DNA of 64,000 nt from G963665595 sp963665595 (GCA_963665595.2 CAXXJK010000005.1:620001-684000); one strand, 5' to 3'. Counted from the first letter of the stretch, positions 1-8,810 are shown. The notes: generated from the sequence alone by a model not told the origin. Numbers and translations are program-made.

Positions 1-156
1 TCGGGGCGTACCCTTGCCATACATATGTATGCACTGACCTCGGAAGGTCTTCATACGGGACAGGCCTACGCGACAGCGGTGGTCCTTCTCATCATGGTTG
101 GTGTCATCAACGGGCTTTCTGCGATGATTGCCAAGAAACTTACGAAATCCTACTGA
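1..156 (+). CDS. pstA: PstA C-terminus (phosphate ABC permease), partial
   Basis: Only the last 51 codons are in the window and the 5' end lies outside. The translated tail reads SGRTLAIHMYALTSEGLH and then a hydrophobic segment (AVVLLIMVGVINGLSAMIA) before a basic end, which fits the last transmembrane helix of a PstA-type inner-membrane permease of the high-affinity phosphate importer. The assignment rests mostly on position: the phosphate ATPase PstB starts 10 bp after its stop codon, followed by PhoU and a PhoB/PhoR pair. On its own the fragment is too short to identify. Confidence 0.8.
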   Translation, partial: SGRTLAIHMYALTSEGLHTGQAYATAVVLLIMVGVINGLSAMIAKKLTKSY

Positions 157-166
157 GAAAGTGGAA

Positions 167-934
167 ATGACTGATATGGAAGAAACCAGCAAGTTCAGCA
201 TCTCTCATCTGAATCTCTACTACGGAGACCATCAGGCACTCTATGACATCAATTTTGAAGTTGCCCCCCGCGAAATTACGGCGCTCATTGGGCCTTCTGG
301 TTGTGGAAAGTCAACGCTCATAAAATCGCTTAACCGGATGAATGACCTAGTAGAGGGTTGCAAGATCACCGGCACGGTGCTCCTTGATGGCGAAGATATT
401 TATGGGCGTATGGACGTTACGCAACTGCGCAAACGGGTGGGCATGGTGTTTCAGAAACCAAATCCATTCCCCTTAAGTATCTACGACAATATCGCCTATG
501 GCCCGCGTACTCATGGCGTGCGGGGAAAGGTCAAGCTTGACGAGATCGTTGAAGAATCTCTTCGCAAGGCAGTTATCTGGGATGAAGTCAAGGATCGTCT
601 GAAGAAGAGCGCCATGGGACTTTCTGGCGGACAACAACAGCGTCTGTGCATCGCGCGCGCTTTGGCAGTTGAGCCTGAGGTGCTTTTGATGGATGAGCCG
701 ACCTCTGCGCTTGACCCTATCTCAACGTCAAAGATAGAGGAACTCTCGCTCGAGCTTAAGAATGACTATACGATCGTTATCGTTACCCATAACATGCAGC
801 AGGCGGCGCGCATCTCTGACAAGACGGCGTTCTTCTTGCTGGGTGATCTCATAGAATACGCGGAGACTGAAAAACTCTTCTCCGTTCCAGAAGACAAACG
901 TACAGAAGACTATATAACTGGGAGGTTTGGTTAA
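167..934 (+). CDS. pstB: Phosphate ABC transporter ATP-binding protein PstB
   Basis: This is the cytoplasmic ATPase that powers phosphate import through PstC/PstA. Walker A is GPSGCGKST (near residue 41), the signature motif is LSGGQQQR, and Walker B is LLMDEPTSALDP, followed by the switch His in VTHNM. The length of 255 aa is normal for PstB. The open frame extends upstream to 128 inside pstA, but the ATG at 167 lies behind a GAGAAAG-like site and gives the expected N-terminus. phoU starts 1 bp after its stop, so the genes are cotranscribed. PstB differs from other ABC ATPases by the motif FQKPNPFP, which is present here. Identification is firm. Confidence 0.96.
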   Translation: MTDMEETSKFSISHLNLYYGDHQALYDINFEVAPREITALIGPSGCGKSTLIKSLNRMNDLVEGCKITGTVLLDGEDIYGRMDVTQLRKRVGMVFQKPNPFPLSIYDNIAYGPRTHGVRGKVKLDEIVEESLRKAVIWDEVKDRLKKSAMGLSGGQQQRLCIARALAVEPEVLLMDEPTSALDPISTSKIEELSLELKNDYTIVIVTHNMQQAARISDKTAFFLLGDLIEYAETEKLFSVPEDKRTEDYITGRFG

Positions 935-935
935 G

Positions 936-1598
936 ATGGTACGTACTCGATTTGACGAGCAGCTCGACCTGCTCAACGTAGAGCTCATCACCATGGGCGC
1001 ATTATGTGAAGATGCCATTTCGTTAGCGGTAAAGGTGTTGCTTGCAGACAATGGCGCTACGGTGGACGGCGTTGCGGAATATGAGGCAGAGATCAATCAG
1101 AAGGAACGCCAGATAGAATCGCTCTGCATGCGTCTGCTTCTTCAACAACAGCCTGTCGCAAAAGACCTGCGCGTTATATCGGCGGCGTTGAAGATGGTCT
1201 CAGATCTTGAGCGTATTGGTGACCAAGCTATCGATATTGCTGAAATTGCCGATACCATCGGAAGCGTCAACGTACGAAGCAGAACGCATATTGAAGAGAT
1301 GTCGCGCTCCACGATCAAGATGGTAAGCGATGCCGTAGATTCATTTGTCAAGCGCGATCTTGAAGCAGCTCATGCGGTTATGGCTTATGATGATACCGTG
1401 GATGCATTGTTTGTTAAGATTAGAAGCGAATTAATCAGCTGGATCACCGAGGATAATAGTAATGCCGAGGTCTGCATCGATCTGCTTATGATTGCTAAGT
1501 ATTTTGAACGTATCGGCGATCATGCGCAAAATATTGCTGAATGGGTGGAATTCTCCCTGACGGGTATGTACAAAGGAGGCACACCATTATCTATGTAG
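936..1598 (+). CDS. phoU: Phosphate-specific transport accessory protein PhoU
   Basis: PhoU is a cytoplasmic all-helical protein that represses the Pho response when phosphate is plentiful, linking the PstSCAB transporter to the sensor kinase. The protein (220 aa, normal length) shows the two repeated three-helix PhoU units, each with the metal-binding type motif: DLERIGDQAIDIAE in the first half and YFERIGDHAQNIAE in the second. The ATG at 936 lies 10 nt after a GGAGG that sits inside the end of pstB; a TTG at 927 is possible but too close to that site. It is followed directly by a PhoB-type regulator whose ribosome site overlaps the phoU 3' end. Confidence 0.95.
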   Translation: MVRTRFDEQLDLLNVELITMGALCEDAISLAVKVLLADNGATVDGVAEYEAEINQKERQIESLCMRLLLQQQPVAKDLRVISAALKMVSDLERIGDQAIDIAEIADTIGSVNVRSRTHIEEMSRSTIKMVSDAVDSFVKRDLEAAHAVMAYDDTVDALFVKIRSELISWITEDNSNAEVCIDLLMIAKYFERIGDHAQNIAEWVEFSLTGMYKGGTPLSM

Positions 1599-2263
1599 TT
1601 GAGGATGATGCTACCATCCGTGAACTCATCGTCTATTCGCTGAACAGCCAGGGTCTGGAGGCCGTTGGTTTTGAGAAGCCTTCAGAGTTTTGGGATGCCT
1701 GCCGTAGTATTAATCCACAGCTTGTGCTGCTTGACATCATGCTTCCTGAAGAGGACGGACTGCAGGTTCTCAATAAGCTTCGTTCGGCTGCTGCCACACG
1801 ACGGCTTCCCATTATCATGCTGACGGCGAAGGGAAGCGAGTTTGATAAGGTGATGGGCCTTGATGCCGGTGCGGATGACTATATTCCCAAACCCTTCGGC
1901 ATGATGGAACTTATCGCACGTGTCAAGGCGCTCTTGCGGCGGACCGAAGGCACGGGAACATTGCGTGAATACCGCTTGGGCTCACTGTACGTCTGTCCTG
2001 AACAGCATGTGACAAAGGTGGGCGAGGAAGAGATCGCGCTTACTCTCAAAGAGTTCGAGCTTCTCTGTTTGCTCATTGACAACGAAGATCGTGTGTTCTC
2101 GCGTGATCAGCTCCTCAATTGTGTGTGGGGCTACCGTTACACCATCGAGACACGCACTGTAGATATGCACGTGAAGACGCTCCGACAGAAACTGGGGCCG
2201 GTTGCAGGCGGATATATCAAGACAGTTCGTGGCGTGGGTTACAAGATATCCTTAAAAGAGTAA
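1586..2263 (+). CDS. PhoB-type response regulator (probable ATT start)
   Basis: An OmpR/PhoB-family DNA-binding response regulator, likely the transcription factor of the phosphate-starvation response. The receiver domain has the phosphoacceptor Asp in LVLLDIMLPEEDG, the Thr in MLTAKG and the Lys in IPKPFG; the C-terminal winged helix carries the typical LTLKEFELL and RTVDMHVKTLRQKLG. The N-terminus expected for the family (IYVVEDDATI) has no ATG, GTG or TTG. An ideal AAAGGAGG at 1572-1579 lies 6 nt before ATT at 1586 (ATC follows at 1589). The only upstream ATG (1541) has no ribosome site and lies 58 nt inside phoU. ATT or ATC initiation is therefore inferred. It forms a pair with the kinase that follows. 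Confidence 0.9.
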   Translation: MIYVVEDDATIRELIVYSLNSQGLEAVGFEKPSEFWDACRSINPQLVLLDIMLPEEDGLQVLNKLRSAAATRRLPIIMLTAKGSEFDKVMGLDAGADDYIPKPFGMMELIARVKALLRRTEGTGTLREYRLGSLYVCPEQHVTKVGEEEIALTLKEFELLCLLIDNEDRVFSRDQLLNCVWGYRYTIETRTVDMHVKTLRQKLGPVAGGYIKTVRGVGYKISLKE

Positions 2264-2275
2264 GGGGGCGATGTC

Positions 2276-3967
2276 ATGACCAAACGTATTTTCTGGTCGA
2301 TATTCTCCGTCGTCCTCGTGATGCTGGTGTGCTGTGTGGGGCTCGTAGGCGGTGTGGTGTTCTCAGATTCTGAGAAACAACTGCAAGAAGAACTTGCCCA
2401 AGAGAGCCTCCTTGTGTCTCAAGGGTACAAGATGAACGGGGAGAGCTACCTCACTTCTCTTCAAAACAGTTCAACCCGTATTACCCTTGTCGGTCAAGAT
2501 GGCTCCGTGCTCTATGATAATGAGGCTGATCCGGCCACTATGGGCAACCACAATGATCGTGAAGAGATCATTGAGGCGCGTGCCGGTGGGACAGGGGATA
2601 GCATTCGATATTCTTCAACCCTGAAACAGGAAATTATCTATCACGCCCTGTTGCTTGATAACGGGCAGGTCATGCGTGTGTCGATTACGGAAAACAGTGC
2701 CTTTGCGCTTCTTGAACAATTGATAGAACCGGTGGGTATCACACTGGCGATAGTCATCATTCTATCCGCGTTTCTCGCATACTATCTTGCGCGTCGCGTC
2801 ACCCAATCCATCAATAGTATTGATCTAGAACATCCTGAGAACTACGATACCTATGAAGAGTTGTCGCCGTTGTTGGTTAAACTCTACGCACAGAACAAGA
2901 CTATCGCACAACAGATGAAGGAGTTGCGTCGCACTCAGGCAGAGTTTGCTCAGATTACCGAGCATATGCAGGAGGGCCTCGTCATGATGGATGCTCGTGG
3001 CGATGTACTCTTTTTCAACCAGAAGGTAGCTGACCTCTTTGGGCTTGATGGTATGCCGGCGCATCACAATATCGTCGAGATAAACCGGAGCGAACAGTTC
3101 CGTACGGTGGTGGAAACGGCACTTGCGGGTAGTAATGGCACTGCTACCGTGATGATTGGCGCGCGCTACTATCAACTCATAGCTAGTCCGGTCTTTGATG
3201 ACCGGATCATGCAGCCCGAAGATGAGAAGTCGCCACGGATGGTGAGCGGTGCCGTGCTTCTACTCATCGATGTGACAGAGAAACACGATTGGGAGAAGCT
3301 GCGCTCAGAATTTGCAGCCAATGTAAGCCATGAACTCAAAACGCCGCTTACCTCGTTATCGGGCATCGCTGAGATCATGCGAAATGGTATGGTTGCGCCT
3401 GACGATATTCCGCATTTTGCGGGAAAGATCTACGACGAGTCTCAACGGCTCATTCAGCTTGTTTCAGACATCATCGAGATATCCAAACTCGATGAGCGGG
3501 ATATCGTCTACGAGCAAGAGCCCGTTGATCTGCTCGATCTTGCCTCTGACATGTGTTTTCAACTCCAAGATGCGGCTGACACCAAATCCATAAGCGTTAC
3601 GTTGTCAGGCGATCACGTCGAAGTAGATGGCGTTCGTCGTATTCTTGAAGAGATGATATATAACCTCATAGACAATGCAATCAAATACACCCCTGAGGGC
3701 GGAAGCGTCCGGGTAAAACTATCCGCAGATCAGCCGGAGGGGTCCATCATCCTCAGCGTCTCGGATACGGGCATTGGTGTACCAGCGGCCGACCTCGATC
3801 GTGTCTTTGAACGTTTCTACCGCGTTGACAAGAGCCGCAGTCAAGAGTCACCGGGAACTGGTTTGGGGCTGTCGATTGTGAAGCATGCTGCTGCCTATCA
3901 TGGTGCTGAAGTTTTCATGGAGAGTGCCGTTGGGGTGGGCACCACGGTTCGCGTGATCTGGGCGTAG
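2276..3967 (+). CDS. PhoR-type sensor histidine kinase
   Basis: A 563-aa membrane sensor kinase, partner of the preceding regulator. It starts 12 bp after that gene, behind an AAGGGGGCG site. Order of parts: N-terminal membrane helix (about residues 5-27), extracytoplasmic sensor loop (about 28-155), second membrane helix (VGITLAIVIILSAFLAYYLA), a PAS domain (about 225-335), HisKA dimerisation helix with the phosphorylated His in NVSHELKTPL, then HATPase_c with the N box (NLIDNAIKYTP), G1 box (DTGIGVP) and GTGLGLSIVK. This is the domain set of PhoR. Control of phosphate genes is inferred from the pst-phoU context. Confidence 0.92.
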   Translation: MTKRIFWSIFSVVLVMLVCCVGLVGGVVFSDSEKQLQEELAQESLLVSQGYKMNGESYLTSLQNSSTRITLVGQDGSVLYDNEADPATMGNHNDREEIIEARAGGTGDSIRYSSTLKQEIIYHALLLDNGQVMRVSITENSAFALLEQLIEPVGITLAIVIILSAFLAYYLARRVTQSINSIDLEHPENYDTYEELSPLLVKLYAQNKTIAQQMKELRRTQAEFAQITEHMQEGLVMMDARGDVLFFNQKVADLFGLDGMPAHHNIVEINRSEQFRTVVETALAGSNGTATVMIGARYYQLIASPVFDDRIMQPEDEKSPRMVSGAVLLLIDVTEKHDWEKLRSEFAANVSHELKTPLTSLSGIAEIMRNGMVAPDDIPHFAGKIYDESQRLIQLVSDIIEISKLDERDIVYEQEPVDLLDLASDMCFQLQDAADTKSISVTLSGDHVEVDGVRRILEEMIYNLIDNAIKYTPEGGSVRVKLSADQPEGSIILSVSDTGIGVPAADLDRVFERFYRVDKSRSQESPGTGLGLSIVKHAAAYHGAEVFMESAVGVGTTVRVIWA

Positions 3968-4053
3968 ACACACACCAATTGCTTTTAGGGCGTCACAAAC
4001 CGGTAAGATACGTGCTGGCTTGTGTTGTTAGCGGTGCGTCGAGAAGTGCTTCA

Positions 4054-5049
4054 TCAACTGATCCCGATGGCAACGGATCCGCTGAAGCTATTCTCCCAAA
4101 TGCGCTGCTCTTCTGCAGTTAGTATGCGGGCATATCCTAACGGTTTACTCATCAACTTATCGTGAAGGCTTTCATAGGTTGCTTCATCGATGCGCCCTTG
4201 AACAAAGAGATTTTCAAGATCATTCAAGCTACTTTGCAGGGGATTTTCGAATTCAAGTGATACCGTCTGGTGATATGTGGCTACGGCTGTTGCGATGTCT
4301 GGCTCATTGATCGACTCTGTGGAACTTACCTTAACAAAGACACCAGGCGTTGTTTCAGACCATGCGCCTTGATTCATACTCACGACGCGATAGTAATCGC
4401 CCTCAGTGTTGTAGTAATACGGGGTTTTCGGCTGATACAAGAAGAGAAGGTACTCGGTCCCCATTTGAAATGTTGGTTCCGTATTGCTGGTTACTGATAC
4501 CCGTTCGCCGGATCCGCCTTCTATTCTGACGGTTATGGTCGCCACATTCTGACCTTCTTCGATGTATTCATGAGCGCTGAGATCACCACGATAGACGTGA
4601 GTTACCTCGAGATATACGTTAGTGAAGAAACTGGGCGAAGCACCGTTGAGCGGGGCGACTGCAAACGAAGAGGAGAAACCGACGACTCGCGCAGTCACTA
4701 CTTCAGATGCCTTGTTCAAAAGTCCGTCGAGAGAGATCGCCGCCATCATGCCCGAAGAAGAGGATGCGATCTTTATGGGGGGCGCCGCGGCAGTTTGTCC
4801 TATGTCGGTGGTGGTGCTCTCTGCGCGTAATTGTTCTGATATTACAGATGTGGCGCTGTTGCTATTGCTCACTTGGCTTACCGGCATGTGCGCAAATATC
4901 ACGGTGCTTCCCACCACAACGAGAAGCAGACAGGCGGCGGCCGCTCCCCAGAGCATGCGTCGTTTCTTGGGTGTTCGCATCTTCTCATAGCGCTCCAGCA
5001 ATTCATCATCAACGTTTCCCAATGCTTGATATATACGCTCGCCTTTCAT
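4054..5049 (-). CDS. Membrane protein coupled to ECF-like sigma factor (anti-sigma candidate)
   Basis: A 331-aa protein with a short cytoplasmic N-terminus (about 33 aa), one membrane helix (MLWGAAAACLLLVVVGSTVIF) and a large extracytoplasmic part. Its ATG overlaps the TGA of the upstream sigma factor (ATGA), so the two are translationally coupled. The arrangement sigma factor plus single-pass protein whose N-terminus begins MKGERIYQALGNVDDELLE is a common gut Firmicutes/Actinobacteria pair, in which the second gene is thought to restrain the sigma factor. No zinc anti-sigma motif (HxxxCxxC) is visible, so the anti-sigma role is inferred from context only. The outer domain is unrecognised. 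Confidence 0.7.
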   Translation of the reverse strand: MKGERIYQALGNVDDELLERYEKMRTPKKRRMLWGAAAACLLLVVVGSTVIFAHMPVSQVSNSNSATSVISEQLRAESTTTDIGQTAAAPPIKIASSSSGMMAAISLDGLLNKASEVVTARVVGFSSSFAVAPLNGASPSFFTNVYLEVTHVYRGDLSAHEYIEEGQNVATITVRIEGGSGERVSVTSNTEPTFQMGTEYLLFLYQPKTPYYYNTEGDYYRVVSMNQGAWSETTPGVFVKVSSTESINEPDIATAVATYHQTVSLEFENPLQSSLNDLENLFVQGRIDEATYESLHDKLMSKPLGYARILTAEEQRIWENSFSGSVAIGIS

Positions 5050-5609
5050 AGGTAGATTCCCTCCTGTTCAAGATGGGATTTGAGTTTGCCGCGGATTCTG
5101 AACAGGCGCGTCTTGACGTTTTGCGGTGTCAGAGAGAAGCGAACAGCAATGGCCGAAAGAGAATTTCCATACCAGTATCGTGCCAGAAACAGATTGCACT
5201 CTTGCTGGGGCAGTGAGTGCAAAAAGCGATTTATTGCCTGCTCCAGCTCTGTATCGGCGATTGTTTGCTCAATGGTTTCAGTGGAAGGAATACAGTCCTC
5301 CAGTTCCTCAATTACTAAAGCGAGTTCGCCGCATCCGCGTTTTTGAGCCGTACGTGCCTTGTAACGGTCGAGCGAAAGATTGCGCGTGATCTTTCCCAAG
5401 AAGGCAGATAGTACGGTGGGACGCTGCGGAGGCATGGCGTGCCAAGCTTTTAGCCAAGTATCGTTTACACATTCTTCTGAATCTTCTGAGTCCTCCAGTA
5501 TGTTATGAGCAATGCGACGACAATATGCGCCATACTTTTGCGATGATTCGACAAGAGCGGTTTCATCGCGATTCCAATATAACGTGATAATATCCGAGTC
5601 ATCTAGCAA
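5046..5609 (-). CDS. ECF-like sigma-70 family RNA polymerase sigma factor
   Basis: A small sigma factor of about 187 aa. Region 2 runs through SQKYGAYCRRIAHNILEDSE and DTWLKAWHAMPP, with ITRNLSLDRYKART after it; region 4 has a helix-turn-helix in NSLSAIAVRFSLTPQNVKTR followed by LFRIRGKLKSHLEQEG. The frame stays open up to 5738, but the TTG at 5609 sits 3 nt after a purine-rich GAGGGGGA and gives the family's usual N-terminus (LLDDSDIITLYWNRDETAL). It reads away from the transaldolase gene and is coupled to the membrane protein after it. Target genes cannot be seen in the window. Confidence 0.85.
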   Translation of the reverse strand: MLDDSDIITLYWNRDETALVESSQKYGAYCRRIAHNILEDSEDSEECVNDTWLKAWHAMPPQRPTVLSAFLGKITRNLSLDRYKARTAQKRGCGELALVIEELEDCIPSTETIEQTIADTELEQAINRFLHSLPQQECNLFLARYWYGNSLSAIAVRFSLTPQNVKTRLFRIRGKLKSHLEQEGIYL

Positions 5610-6035
5610 AGCATCCCCCTCATTGCACCAAAAAGTTGTCCTATTTTTATAGACGCTCAATCTTTCAGGAAGTTTCATCTTTTGGGAAATAATCTGGTTA
5701 TTACATGCAATATACTTGAAAGCATGAAAGAAAACCATGAAAACCGGAAATTATGGGTTTTGCTACCGGATGATTGTCTTCGGCGGTATTCATAGGTCCC
5801 CTGAGCCGAGCGGGAAATTTCTCATATACACCTGCGAAATTAAATGGTATAGTTACGGCATCGCTTTTAAAAACCCTCAGCATATATGTCTTCAGATTCA
5901 ATACCCGTGTCTTTATGGGGCCGACAGAAGCGAAAAATTTTCGTGAACAATCCCTTTTAGTGAAACGAATAAACGGTATCCTCCTGTTTAAAAGAGGAGC
6001 ATCACCCAATAATCTGCTATGAGAAAGGTCCTACG
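5610..6035. other. Divergent intergenic region between sigma factor and transaldolase
   Basis: About 425 bp with no convincing gene; the short open frames here have no ribosome site and no recognisable sequence. It should hold the divergent promoters of the sigma factor and transaldolase genes. A weak inverted repeat (CTCCT with AGGAG) occurs at about 5981-5999. No tRNA-like fold was recognised. Confidence 0.5.
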
Positions 6036-6716
6036 TTGAAGTTTTTTCTCGACACTGCTGATCTGAGTGAAATCGAAGAGGCTGCCTCTTGGGGTGCGCT
6101 TGCAGGGGTAACAACCAACCCCTCACTCTATGCGCGCATTGGCGGTAAACTCGCTGATTTTCCCGCACATATAAAACGTATCTGCGAGATCGTCCCCGGG
6201 CCGGTTTCCGCTGAGACCGTGAGCCTTACCCGTGACGAGATTGTTGCAGAAGGGCGTGAGCTGGCAAAAATCGCTCCGAACGTCGTCGTCAAGATACCGA
6301 CTATGATCGAAGGTCTCGCCGCGACTCGTATACTTGCCGATGAAGGTATACGTGTTAATATGACGCTTTGTTTTTCAGTTCCACAGGCGCTGATGGCTGC
6401 TAATGCTGGTGCGCGTTATATCTCTCCGTTTGTTGGACGCTTCGATGATATCGGTGAAGATGGCATTGCCCAGCTTGCCGAAGTGATAGCAGCTATCGGG
6501 AACTACGATCTATATGGTTGTGGCGTTGACTATGAAGAGGTCGAGATCATCGCAGCCTCTATTCGCAGCGTCAATCATGTGGCACAAGCGGCACTCCTCG
6601 GCGCTGATATTGCCACCATTCCCTTTGGAGTTTTGAAAAAGTGCGTCGAGCATCCTCTGACTGATCGAGGCTTGGACTCATTCCTTAAAGATTGGGAGAA
6701 GGTCAAAAACGCATGA
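6036..6716 (+). CDS. tal: Transaldolase (short TalC/FSA-like family)
   Basis: A 226-aa TIM-barrel enzyme of the short transaldolase family, moving a three-carbon dihydroxyacetone unit between sugar phosphates in the non-oxidative pentose phosphate pathway (or acting as fructose-6-phosphate aldolase). Family marks are the N-terminus MKFFLDTADLSEIEEA, GVTTNPSL, and the Schiff-base Lys in NVVVKIPT. Start is TTG at 6036, 7 nt after GAGAAAGG. Its stop overlaps the rho ATG (ATGA), suggesting cotranscription with rho. Sequence alone does not separate transaldolase from FSA activity. Confidence 0.92.
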   Translation: MKFFLDTADLSEIEEAASWGALAGVTTNPSLYARIGGKLADFPAHIKRICEIVPGPVSAETVSLTRDEIVAEGRELAKIAPNVVVKIPTMIEGLAATRILADEGIRVNMTLCFSVPQALMAANAGARYISPFVGRFDDIGEDGIAQLAEVIAAIGNYDLYGCGVDYEEVEIIAASIRSVNHVAQAALLGADIATIPFGVLKKCVEHPLTDRGLDSFLKDWEKVKNA

Positions 6717-8680
6717 GCGACATTACGGAAGATATGAGTGTGGCCTCTCACGTTGAAGCACCAATAGCCGCACCTCCCGCGCCGGCCAGATCGCGCAAGA
6801 AGGTTTTTGACACTGAGACGAAGCTGGCTGAAACACCCCAGCAGTCACCATCAAACGAGGTTTCGATAACGGAAGTATTGGGTTCGACATTTGCCTCTGA
6901 GATTGCCGAGGCGACCAAGATTGCCTCAGAGGGACCCAAACCCCGGAGAGGGCGCAGACCAGCTGCTCGCCCAGCCGTAGAGAAGACATCTGGAGGCGAC
7001 GTGGCCGTTGTTGAACCTTCTTCGACCAGGATAGCGGATGTTTCTGAATCTTCGGCACCTTTGGTTGTAAGTCCTCCTTCCGAAAGTCCCAAGGATGCTC
7101 CTGAGCACAATACACCTGCTTTTAACAAGGAAGAAGATACCAACGAATCATCTCCCGGACGAGTTGCCCGCAAGCGCGTGAAGATCACTGCTCAAGAGGA
7201 TTCCAGCAAACCTGCCGATCGCCCGCAGAAAACGCCTCGAAGCGGCCCCAGCAACAATAATGCTGATAACAAGAATCGGCCGCCTCAAAACAAGAACAAC
7301 AACAATAACAATCATAACAATAACAATAACAATAATCGCAATGCTGATCGCCGCAATCGTCGCAGTGGATATAATGCTCCTCACGATACGGTACCTCAGG
7401 CAAACCGTGAAGAACTCGAGGCTCTTAAAGTTACTGAGCTCCGCGCTAAAGCCGAAGAGCTGGGCATAGATCATAAGGGTGTCAAGAAAGAGGAGCTTAC
7501 CGATGCGGTTCTTGCGGCTCTTATCAGGGCTGAGGGTTTTGTTGAATGCTCGGGTGTTCTCGATCTTCTTGCAGATGGATACGGATTCCTCCGAACCCAT
7601 GGGTATCTACCTGGCGAAGGAGATGTCTATGTGGGTGTCTCTACTATTCGCAAAGGGGGATTGCGAAAAGGAGATTACATCACCGGTATGGTCCGACCGG
7701 CCGGCGGTGGCAATGACAAATTCCCCGCACTTAACCGCATCGAAACGGTAAATGGTCGTTCTGTCGAAGAGAGTCGCAGTCGTCGTCGTTTCCCTGATCT
7801 TACACCAATCTACCCTGATGAGCGTCTCATCATGGAGCACGGTCGCAACACTATTACCGCTCGTACCATTGATCTGGTTGCTCCTATCGGCAAAGGGCAG
7901 CGCGGTCTGATCGTCTCGCCGCCTAAAGCAGGTAAGACCACCATCTTGAAAGATATCGCAGCATCTATCACCGCCAACAATCCTGAGGTACATCTCATGT
8001 GTCTTCTCGTGGACGAGCGTCCCGAGGAAGTCACCGATATGGAACGATCTATCTGTGGCGAGGTCATATCCTCCACGTTTGATATGCCCTGCGAAAATCA
8101 TATCGCCGTGGCAGAACTGGTTATTGAGCGTGCAAAGCGCTTGGTTGAACAGGGCGCAGACGTGGTTATTTTGCTCGACTCGATTACTCGTCTTGCACGT
8201 GCCTACAACTTGGCTCAGCCAGCCTCGGGACGTGTACTTTCCGGAGGTGTCGATTCTACGGCACTCTATCCTCCCAAGCGTTTTCTGGGCGCTGCTCGTA
8301 ACATAGAGGGAGGCGGGTCGCTCACTATTCTCGCCTCGGCTCTTATCGATACCGGGTCGAAGATGGATGAGGTCATATTCGAGGAGTTCAAAGGTACCGG
8401 CAATATGGAGCTCAAGCTTGATCGCAATCTTGCGGATCGCCGCATTTTTCCCGCTATTGACCCTATCGCTTCTGGTACACGTAAAGAAGAACTTCTGCTT
8501 GATCCTCAGGAAGCACCGCTGATTTGGGGTGTACGACGGGTACTTTCAAATGCCGGCAGCACGGAACGTGCAATGGAAATGCTTATCAAGAGTCTCAAAC
8601 AGACTGAAGATAACCAGATATTCCTTATGCGTGCAGCAAAAAAGGCACAGGAAAAGAATGGCGGCGCACTTGAGCTCTAA
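6713..8680 (+). CDS. rho: Transcription termination factor Rho with Asn-rich N-terminal insert
   Basis: Rho is the hexameric RNA helicase that ends transcription. This copy is 655 aa, far longer than the 419 aa of E. coli Rho. Residues about 1-225 are an acidic/basic low-complexity extension ending in an Asn-rich tract (about residues 180-220). Then come the Rho N-domain (LKVTELRAKAEELGID), the RNA-binding cold-shock fold (GVLDLLADGYGFLRT), and the ATPase with Walker A PPKAGKTTI, VDERPEEVTDM, and the Q-loop/R-loop region RVLSGGVDSTAL. Start is the ATG at 6713, 4-bp overlap with tal, behind GGGAGAAGG. Long N-terminal inserts are usual in actinobacterial Rho; such a pure Asn run is less so. Confidence 0.97.
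   Translation: MSDITEDMSVASHVEAPIAAPPAPARSRKKVFDTETKLAETPQQSPSNEVSITEVLGSTFASEIAEATKIASEGPKPRRGRRPAARPAVEKTSGGDVAVVEPSSTRIADVSESSAPLVVSPPSESPKDAPEHNTPAFNKEEDTNESSPGRVARKRVKITAQEDSSKPADRPQKTPRSGPSNNNADNKNRPPQNKNNNNNNHNNNNNNNRNADRRNRRSGYNAPHDTVPQANREELEALKVTELRAKAEELGIDHKGVKKEELTDAVLAALIRAEGFVECSGVLDLLADGYGFLRTHGYLPGEGDVYVGVSTIRKGGLRKGDYITGMVRPAGGGNDKFPALNRIETVNGRSVEESRSRRRFPDLTPIYPDERLIMEHGRNTITARTIDLVAPIGKGQRGLIVSPPKAGKTTILKDIAASITANNPEVHLMCLLVDERPEEVTDMERSICGEVISSTFDMPCENHIAVAELVIERAKRLVEQGADVVILLDSITRLARAYNLAQPASGRVLSGGVDSTALYPPKRFLGAARNIEGGGSLTILASALIDTGSKMDEVIFEEFKGTGNMELKLDRNLADRRIFPAIDPIASGTRKEELLLDPQEAPLIWGVRRVLSNAGSTERAMEMLIKSLKQTEDNQIFLMRAAKKAQEKNGGALEL
7285..7340 (+). repeat. AAC/AAT trinucleotide repeat coding for poly-Asn in Rho
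   Basis: A stretch of mixed AAC and AAT codons, broken only by CAT and AAG, that encodes runs of six and seven Asn within the Rho N-terminal insert. Such a repeat can change length by slippage, so the insert may vary between strains. Confidence 0.8.
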
Positions 8681-8725
8681 GCGTGCAGATTTCGTGCATG
8701 CAATACGGTAAGCAGAGATTTGCGC

Positions 8726-8753
8726 TTGTAAGAGAAGTCATCCATGTTATTCT
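8726..8753 (+). promoter_or_regulatory. Possible promoter of rpmE
   Basis: TTGTAA at 8726-8731 and TATTCT at 8748-8753 with a 16-nt spacer, upstream of the rpmE leader hairpin. The match to sigma-70 consensus is partial, so this is a suggestion only. Confidence 0.35.
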
Positions 8754-8770
8754 GTTTCGGCTTGTCCTGA

Positions 8771-8791
8771 GCCTTGGTCGGAAACCAAGGC
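8771..8791 (+). promoter_or_regulatory. Leader hairpin upstream of rpmE
   Basis: GCCTTGGT at 8771-8778 pairs perfectly with ACCAAGGC at 8784-8791 around the loop CGGAA. It ends 7 nt before the AGAGGAG ribosome site of rpmE. Ribosomal protein genes, including L31 genes, often carry autoregulatory leaders bound by their own product; this hairpin is a candidate for one. There is no T-tract, so it is not a terminator. Confidence 0.45.
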
Positions 8792-8810
8792 ACCGTAGAG
8801 GAGAAATACT

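Noticed and set aside
7285..7340. CRISPR-like or tandem repeat array
   Set aside because: It is an in-frame AAC/AAT codon repeat inside rho with no spacers.
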